The notes below the pieces were generated by a model that saw nothing but the letters and a program-made list of their open reading frames with translations, ran no database searches and had not been told where the DNA came from. From AP-15 sp963700185 (GTDB taxonomy: Bacteria > Pseudomonadota > Alphaproteobacteria > ATCC43930 > CGMCC-115725), in contig CAVOWP010000031.1 in NCBI GenBank assembly GCA_963700185.1, forward strand, positions 310,001-374,000: a DNA stretch of 64,000 nt, in the 5' to 3' direction. Made by a program: the position numbers and the translations under genes. This document shows, in pieces, positions 58,969 through 64,000 of the stretch; position 1 is the first letter of the stretch; each line of letters begins with the position of its first letter.

Positions 58969-59576
58969 GCAGCCGCGACGAGATCCTGGCCTCGGTTAGG
59001 AAAAACCTGCCGCGCGTGGACCGGCCACTTCCCGATGTACCGCTCTTCGACGACAGCCCGCCGGCATCGCTGCTCTCTGCGTTCAAGGACAGCCTGCAGC
59101 AGATGGGCGGGGTGTTTCTCGATCCGCCTGCCTCGGGCGACATGCTGGCGCCGGTCCGTGCAAAGATCGCCGACGCCAAAGTCGTTTGCTCGATCGTACC
59201 GGAGATAGCGGGCAACCACGACATCGCCAGTGTCGGCGCAACGCAGGATCTGGCGGACGTCGATTTCGCAGTTGTCCGCGCGACCTTTGCCGTCGCCGAG
59301 ACCGGCTCGGTGCTACTGAGCGACGCGGATCTGCACGTCAATGCGGTCGCCTACCTTGCGCAGCATCTGATCGTGCTGCTCGATCCCGCCGATATCGTCG
59401 TCAATCTGCACCACGCCTACCGACGGCCCGAATTCCGCGCCCGGCACTACGCCTCGTTCCACACCGGCCCCTCCGCGACCGCGGATATCGAAGGTGTGCT
59501 GATCCACGGCGCGCAGGGCGTGCGCTCGCTCTCCGTGCTGCCGCTCGCGCGAGCAACAGGCAACCCGACCTCGTAA
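58965..59576 (+). CDS. lutC: Lactate utilisation protein C (LutC, LUD domain)
   Basis: 203 residues: MSSRDEILASVRKNLPRVDR, ATFAVAETGSVLLSDADLHV and HLIVLLDPADIVVNLHHAYR are typical of the LUD fold, which appears to hold the catalytic or flavin-like function of the complex. Completes the lutABC operon; GGAGG lies before the ATG. Confidence 0.9.
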
Positions 59577-59597
59577 ACTCGGATAATGGAGACGCTA

Positions 59598-60173
59598 ATG
59601 CGCTTGCCACTCCTCTCGTCATCGGACATGAGCGCTGAGCAGCGGGTGCTCTACAAGGACATGCGTAATGGCATCGAGACAAACTTTAAGGGTTTCACTG
59701 CGATCGACGAAACGGGAGCGCTGATTGGTCCATGGAACCCTTGGCTGCGCTTCCCGAAGTTCGGCGGGCCTATCTGGGAGCTGGTCAAGGCGCTCTCCAC
59801 GTCGCCCAGATTGCCGCGACCAGTTCGGGAGATAGCGATTCTGGTAACAGGCGCAAAGTTCCGCTCGGCCTACGAGATCTACGCGCACGTTCTGGTTGCA
59901 GAGCTTCGCGGTCTGCCGGATGACAAGATCGCGACGATCGTTGCCGGCCAGCGCCCGAACGACCTGACGCGCGAGGAAACGGTGGCTTACGATGTGGCTT
60001 CGGCCCTCGTCTCGGGCGGCGTCCTGCCAGAGCTGACCTATCGACAGTCGATAGCGGCGTTTGGCGAAGAAGGAACCGCAGAGTTCATTAATCTCGTCGG
60101 GCTGTATTGCATGGTGTCCGTCACTTTGAACGGTTTCGACGTTCCCGTGCCAGAGGTCGATGCGCGGAAGTAG
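59598..60173 (+). CDS. Carboxymuconolactone decarboxylase family protein
   Basis: 191 residues from the ATG at 59598, which has GGAG six bases upstream; an ATG at 59586 overlaps that site and is less likely. CMD-fold features: GPWNPWLRFPKFGGPIWELV, REIAILVTGAKFRSAYEIYA, HVLVAELRGLPDDKIATIVA, AFGEEGTAEFINLVGLYCMV. The AhpD-type CxxC is absent, so a peroxidase-linked thiol function is unlikely; decarboxylase or other role unknown. Confidence 0.85.
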   Translation: MRLPLLSSSDMSAEQRVLYKDMRNGIETNFKGFTAIDETGALIGPWNPWLRFPKFGGPIWELVKALSTSPRLPRPVREIAILVTGAKFRSAYEIYAHVLVAELRGLPDDKIATIVAGQRPNDLTREETVAYDVASALVSGGVLPELTYRQSIAAFGEEGTAEFINLVGLYCMVSVTLNGFDVPVPEVDARK

Positions 60174-60191
60174 CCCGATCAGCAAGGATGA

Positions 60192-60273
60192 TGGGTTTCG
60201 TTGCGCTCTGCCCATCCTACAAGCCCCGTAGTCTCGTAGGGTGGGTTGAGCAACGCGAAACCCGCCAATACAC
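60192..60273. repeat. Dispersed palindromic element
   Basis: GGGTTTCGTTGCGCT at the left and AGCAACGCGAAACCC at the right form imperfect inverted ends with CCCATCCTAC/GTAGGGTGGG inside. This element family is widespread in proteobacterial intergenic regions and probably is a MITE. Confidence 0.65.
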
Positions 60274-60297
60274 CGATTTAGCCAATACACCGATTTA
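60264..60297. repeat. Two tandem 17-bp repeats
   Basis: GCCAATACACCGATTTA occurs twice head to tail, ending 14 bases before the malic-enzyme start and just ahead of its ribosome site. Confidence 0.7.
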
Positions 60298-60311
60298 ATG
60301 GAGTAACCCAC

Positions 60312-61925
60312 ATGTCCGACACCCAAAGCCAGGCACTGCTGAATGACCCCGTTCGCAATAAAGGTACCGCGTTCGCGCTGGAAGAGCGCCGCAAATACGG
60401 ACTGGAAGGGCTGCTGCCGCATTCGGTAGAGAGCCTCGACCGGCAGCTCGAGCGGGTGATACAGCACCTCGATGCAAAGCCTAACGATCTCGAACGCTAC
60501 GTCTATCTGATCGGCTTGGCGGATCGCAACGAGACATTGTTCTACCGCACATTGATGTCCGATCCGGCACGGTTTGTGCCGATCGTCTATGATCCGACAG
60601 TCGCCGACGCCTGTCTCGCCTTTGGCCACATCTACCGGCGGGCGCGCGGCATGTATATAACCCGCGAGATGAAGGGCCGCATTGCCGAGGTATTGCGCAA
60701 CTGGCCGACCCGGGATGTGCGCTTCATCTGCGTCTCGACCGGCGGCCGCATACTCGGCCTCGGCGACATCGGCGCCAACGGCATGGGCATCCCGATTGGC
60801 AAATTGCAGCTCTATACGGCCTGCGCCGCAGTGCCGCCCGATATCATGCTGCCGGTTCTGTTCGACATCGGCACGACCAATGCGCAGCTGCGCGCCGACC
60901 CGCTCTATCTGGGCCTGCGCGAGCCGCCGCCCTCCGACGAGGAGTTGGACGCACTGACCGAGGAATTTGTTCAGGCCGTGCAAGAACTCTTTCCCGGCTG
61001 CTGCATCCATTTCGAGGACTGGAAGGGTACCGACGCGATCCGCATGCTCGATCGCTACAAAGACAAGGTGCTCTGCTACAACGACGACATACAGGGCACC
61101 GCTAGCGTCGCTCTCGCGGCGCTGACGACTGCATTGCAGATCGTGGATGCGCCGCTGACCGAGCAGCGCATCCTGTTTCTCGGCGCCGGCTCGGCTGGGA
61201 TCGGCATCGCCAACCTGATCGTCGCCGCAATGCAGATGAAGGGGCTGTCGCAAGACGCCGCCCGCAGCCGCATTTCGATGTTCGACATCGACGGGCTGTT
61301 GCAGCCGTCTCGCACCGATTTGTCGGCGGCGCAGAAGGTCTATGCGCACAAGGCGGCGCCCTCGCAGGATCTCGTCGCGACCGTCGAGCACCTGAAGCCG
61401 ACGGTCCTGATCGGGGTCAGCACCAAGGGCGGCGCCTTCAATCAGCGGGTCGTCGAAGCGATGAGCCGACACAACGAGCGGCCGATCATCTTCGCGTTGT
61501 CCAACCCAACCGACAAGGCCGAGTGCACCGCCGAGCAGGCCTACACGTGGTCAAAGGGTAAGGCTCTTTTTGCGGCTGGCGTGCAGTTCCCGGATGTGAC
61601 CTTGAACGGCAAGACCTTTCACCCCGGGCAGGCCAATAACTTCTATATCTTCCCGGCGGTCGGGCTCGCGACCTATGTGGCGCGGCCCCGCCGGCTTACC
61701 GACGCGTGCTTCATTGCGGCCGCCGAAGCGAGCGCCGATCAGATCGGTCCGGATCTCCGCGCGAGGGGCATGCTGTTCCCGGGTCAGGCCGACATCCTGG
61801 AGACGGAAGTAACGACCGCGACCCGGGTCGCCGAGTTCATGTTCGACAAGGGCCTGGCGCAAGTCGAGCGGCCGCGCGACATCCGCGCCTGGATCGAGGG
61901 CCAACTCTACAAGCCGCAGTATTAA
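60312..61925 (+). CDS. maeA: NAD-dependent malic enzyme
   Basis: 537 residues, the longer NAD/malolactic-type family. NKGTAFALEERRKYGLEGLL starts the malic domain; FICVSTGGRILGLGDIGANG, MGIPIGKLQLYTACAAVPPD with the catalytic Lys, FEDWKGTDAIRMLDRYKDKV, LCYNDDIQGTASVALAALTT with the metal Asp pair, and FLGAGSAGIGIANLIVAAMQ for NAD. Converts malate to pyruvate and CO2; together with the sdh, lut and pox genes it centres on pyruvate/C4 acids. TGGAG lies before the start. Confidence 0.93.
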   Translation: MSDTQSQALLNDPVRNKGTAFALEERRKYGLEGLLPHSVESLDRQLERVIQHLDAKPNDLERYVYLIGLADRNETLFYRTLMSDPARFVPIVYDPTVADACLAFGHIYRRARGMYITREMKGRIAEVLRNWPTRDVRFICVSTGGRILGLGDIGANGMGIPIGKLQLYTACAAVPPDIMLPVLFDIGTTNAQLRADPLYLGLREPPPSDEELDALTEEFVQAVQELFPGCCIHFEDWKGTDAIRMLDRYKDKVLCYNDDIQGTASVALAALTTALQIVDAPLTEQRILFLGAGSAGIGIANLIVAAMQMKGLSQDAARSRISMFDIDGLLQPSRTDLSAAQKVYAHKAAPSQDLVATVEHLKPTVLIGVSTKGGAFNQRVVEAMSRHNERPIIFALSNPTDKAECTAEQAYTWSKGKALFAAGVQFPDVTLNGKTFHPGQANNFYIFPAVGLATYVARPRRLTDACFIAAAEASADQIGPDLRARGMLFPGQADILETEVTTATRVAEFMFDKGLAQVERPRDIRAWIEGQLYKPQY

Positions 61926-61940
61926 CTAGGGAGGACGCTC

Positions 61941-62844
61941 ATGACCGGCGAATTCGTCATCAGACGCGTGGGCGTGGCGGGTCTCGGCCATATGGGACAC
62001 GCTTTTGCCGTCAATCTGGTTGAAGACGGTCATCAGGTGTTCGTCTATGATCGAGACCGGACGCGGGCAGCGGCGCTGGCCGGCGCCCGCGCTGCCGGGA
62101 AGCTCGCCGATCTTGCCGCCTGCGATGTGGTGTTGACGTCGCTTCCCGACGACGACGCGCTTGCCGCGGTCGCACTGGGGCCTGAAGGGGTTGGTGGGCG
62201 TTCTCGCCTCGGGTGCGGTCCACATTTCCACGAGCACGGTCAGCCAGGCGATTTCCCGCCGCGTCGCCGAGGTACATGCGCGCCATCGTCAGGATTATGT
62301 CGCCGCACCGGTGCTTGGGAACCCTGACTTCGCGCGGGAACGGAAGCTCTTCGTGCTCGCCGCAGGCCCGCCCTTGGCGCTGGAGAAGGTCCGTCCATTG
62401 CTCGAGCGCCTCGGTCAACACCTGTTCGTCATCGGCGAAGACGCCGCGATGGCGAACCTCTTCAAGCTCGCTGCCAACGTCCTCACCGCGACGACGCTTG
62501 AATGCATGGGCGAGGTCTTGGCCCTGTTGCGAAAGGGCGGGGTCGACCGCCACCTCGCCTACGATGTCCTGACGAGTTCGTTGTTCGATTCCCGGGTCCA
62601 CAAGACCTATGGCGGGAAAATCGTCGATGAGCGCTACAGCCCGCCGGGATTGGCTGCTCAGCTCGCCATCAAGGACCTGCGGCTCGCGCTGGCAGAGGCC
62701 GAGCACGCGGCCGTGCCGATGCCTGCTGCGAGCCTTGTCCACGATCGCCTCGTTGGAATGGTCGCGCGCGGGTGGGCCGAGCTGGACTGGTCGGCACTCG
62801 GCCTGCTCGCGGCCGTCGATGCGGGGTTGAGCGAGGGTCGCTGA
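61941..62844 (+). pseudogene. 3-hydroxyisobutyrate dehydrogenase-like (6PGDH family) protein, frameshifted
   Basis: The start VIRRVGVAGLGHMGHAFAVN is the Rossmann GxGxMG motif; TSLPDDDALAAVALGPEG follows, then one extra G near 62187 and LVGVLASGAVHISTSTVSQA, the conserved substrate-binding segment. The catalytic Lys region is AAMANLFKLAANVLTATTLE, and QLAIKDLRLALAEAEHAAVP completes the C-terminal domain. Repaired length about 300. The exact hydroxyacid is unknown. GGGAGG precedes the start; 16 bases after maeA, so co-transcribed. Confidence 0.83.
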
Positions 62845-62939
62845 ACACGTCGCGCCGACAATCACGAGCTACCGACAAGTGATCGGCTCGCGCATCGTGT
62901 CGTTGCGCCGGCGCAGGTCGACCGGGTCGATGTTCGGCG

Positions 62940-62965
62940 AGTCCCGCCGAAGCGGGGCTTTTTTT
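62940..62965 (+). terminator. Rho-independent terminator
   Basis: AGTCCCGC-CGAA-GCGGGGCT followed by a run of seven T, about 96 bases after the dehydrogenase stop. It ends the long co-directional respiratory block and separates it from the convergent DNA ligase gene. Confidence 0.85.
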
Positions 62966-63002
62966 GCTACGGAAATTGCGTAAAAATCAAGGTACATCGT
63001 TG

Positions 63003-64000
63003 TTATTTCAGCAGGCGTTCGAGTGTCTCCAAGCTGTCTGCGTCGCGGAACGGTTTGTCCCAGCGGATGCGGTGGATGCGCGGGAAGCGCATCGCGACAC
63101 CCGATTTGTGGCGGGTCGAGCGGTGAACGCTGTCGAAGGCGACTTCGAGGACGATCTGCGGGCTCACCTCGCGCACCGGACCCCAGCGCCGCACGGTGTT
63201 GTTGCGCACCCACTGGTCGAGACGGCGCAGTTCTTCGTCGGTAAACCCGGAATAGGCTTTGCCGACCGGCACCAGCTCGTCGCCGCGCCAAGCGCCGAAA
63301 GTGTAGTCGGAATAGAACGAGGAGCGCTTGCCGTGGCCGCGCTGGGCATACATCAAGACCGTGTCGAGGGTCAGCGCGCCGCGCTTCCATTTGAACCACG
63401 GGCCCTTCGGGCGGCCGGAGACATAGAGCGAATCCGCCCGCTTCAGCATCAGCCCTTCGATGCCGCGCTGGCGCGCTCCGTCGCGCAATTCCCCGAGTTC
63501 CTCCCAGCTGGTGAACGGCACCATCGGCGACAAGTCGAAAGCGGGGCGCGGCTCCGGCGCATACCACGCTTCGAGCCGGCGCCGCCGCTCGGTAAAGGAC
63601 AGACCGCGCCGGTCTTCCGGCCCCTCGCGCAGGATGTCGTATAGCCGCACCGCGGCCGGAAAATCGCGCACCAGTTTCGGGGTCGGGGTCTTGCGGTTGA
63701 GCCGTTGTTGCAGATCGTTGAACGGTGCGACCTCGCCGTCGCGGATCACCAGCAGCTCGCCGTCCAATGTCACATCGGCGGGCATCGCCGCGATGATGTC
63801 CGGGAAGGCGGCGCCGATGTCGTCGCCGGAACGCGAATAGAGGCGCTTTTCAGTGCCGCGGGCGACGAGCTGCACGCGGATCCCGTCCCATTTCCATTCG
63901 GCGAGGTAGTCGCGCGGGTCGAGGCCAGCGGTGTCGGCATCCTCCAGCGGCTGCGCCAGCATCAGCGGGGTAAAGGTCGGCAGATCGCCTATATCGGGCG
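63003..64000 (-). CDS. ATP-dependent DNA ligase (cisplatin-response type), 5' end outside the window
   Basis: At least 332 residues seen. The adenylation motif EWKWDGIRVQLVARG with the active Lys, LYSRSGDDIGAAFPDI, LDGELLVIRDGEVAPFNDLQ, GIEGLMLKRADSLYVSGRPK, GPWFKWKRGALTLDTVLMYA, and an OB domain ending VRRWGPVREVSPQIVLEVAF, DSVHRSTRHKSGVAMRFPRI. This matches the bacterial ligase-B-like group usually paired with an exonuclease (ligase-associated mRNA-exonuclease and helicase genes). The frame is open to the right edge (PDIGDLPTFTPLM precedes), so the start is not in view. Confidence 0.88.
   Translation of the reverse strand, partial: PDIGDLPTFTPLMLAQPLEDADTAGLDPRDYLAEWKWDGIRVQLVARGTEKRLYSRSGDDIGAAFPDIIAAMPADVTLDGELLVIRDGEVAPFNDLQQRLNRKTPTPKLVRDFPAAVRLYDILREGPEDRRGLSFTERRRRLEAWYAPEPRPAFDLSPMVPFTSWEELGELRDGARQRGIEGLMLKRADSLYVSGRPKGPWFKWKRGALTLDTVLMYAQRGHGKRSSFYSDYTFGAWRGDELVPVGKAYSGFTDEELRRLDQWVRNNTVRRWGPVREVSPQIVLEVAFDSVHRSTRHKSGVAMRFPRIHRIRWDKPFRDADSLETLERLLK

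Overview
The window looks like a chromosomal segment of a GC-rich alphaproteobacterium, most likely Hyphomicrobiales (Bradyrhizobium/Rhodopseudomonas-like). The reasons are a 5-aminolevulinate synthase (C4 haem pathway) next to an MbfA-type ferritin/VIT1 iron exporter, long intergenic palindromes of the kind common in that order, DUF4142, DUF427 and DUF1275 stress proteins, and a cyanide-insensitive-type bd oxidase. This is inferred from gene content; no rRNA or tRNA gene was seen.

Layout. 1-6.3 kb: broken Uma2 nuclease, amidohydrolase, MHS-family transporter and the ComM/YifB ATPase, all frameshifted. 6.3-12.7 kb: an accessory, partly AT-rich patchwork with a second truncated yifB copy, a third yifB start fused to a DUF5681 protein, a Phd/RelE toxin-antitoxin pair, a secreted HNH protein, and a 1.85-kb transposase-less element with inverted ends and 8-bp target duplications. 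12.7-17.3 kb: old yellow enzyme, DUF427, NTF2-like protein, SDR and a divergent LysR regulator. 17.4-23.1 kb: hemA-mbfA, katG and an internally deleted aquaporin. 23.5-30.9 kb: YoaK-like protein, small envelope proteins, then an aldehyde-oxidation module (cytochrome c, IorA-like 2Fe-2S subunit, IorB-like molybdopterin subunit, second cytochrome c, Zn formaldehyde dehydrogenase, GlcG/HbpS protein). 30.9-34.1 kb: IS1595 transposase, unknown genes and a truncated TolC-like lipoprotein. 34.6-44.4 kb: stress genes (aldo/keto reductase, two DJ-1 family proteins, cupin, DUF4142, pyruvate-oxidase-like TPP enzyme, catalase-like peroxidase, cytochrome b561) with a stretch of gene fragments. 44.6-62.8 kb: a co-directional respiratory block of YdeP-like molybdoenzyme, FdhD, CydAB, SorAB, SdhCDAB, epoxide hydrolase, LutABC, a carboxymuconolactone decarboxylase family protein, malic enzyme and a 3-hydroxyisobutyrate-dehydrogenase-like protein. 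A terminator follows, and then an ATP-dependent DNA ligase entering from the right edge.

Two signals stand out. First, seven intergenic regions carry the same 10-bp-periodic repeat, roughly TTTACYCGG repeated two to four times, always ahead of envelope, stress or respiratory genes in the matching orientation. It looks like one operator family shared by a dispersed regulon, and its core spacing equals that of the enterobacterial CpxR box. Second, about fifteen genes carry a single-base frameshift and nearly all of these are +1 insertions, including in hemA, cydA and sdhB. Either the sequence has a systematic insertion error or this segment is decaying.

How the genes fit together: the 44.6-62 kb block gathers dehydrogenases for a formate-like substrate, sulfite, succinate and lactate with a terminal quinol oxidase and malic enzyme, so it reads as an alternative electron-transport island. 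The 25-31 kb block would oxidise small aldehydes and pass electrons to c-type cytochromes. The stress genes between them deal with peroxide, carbonyls and iron.
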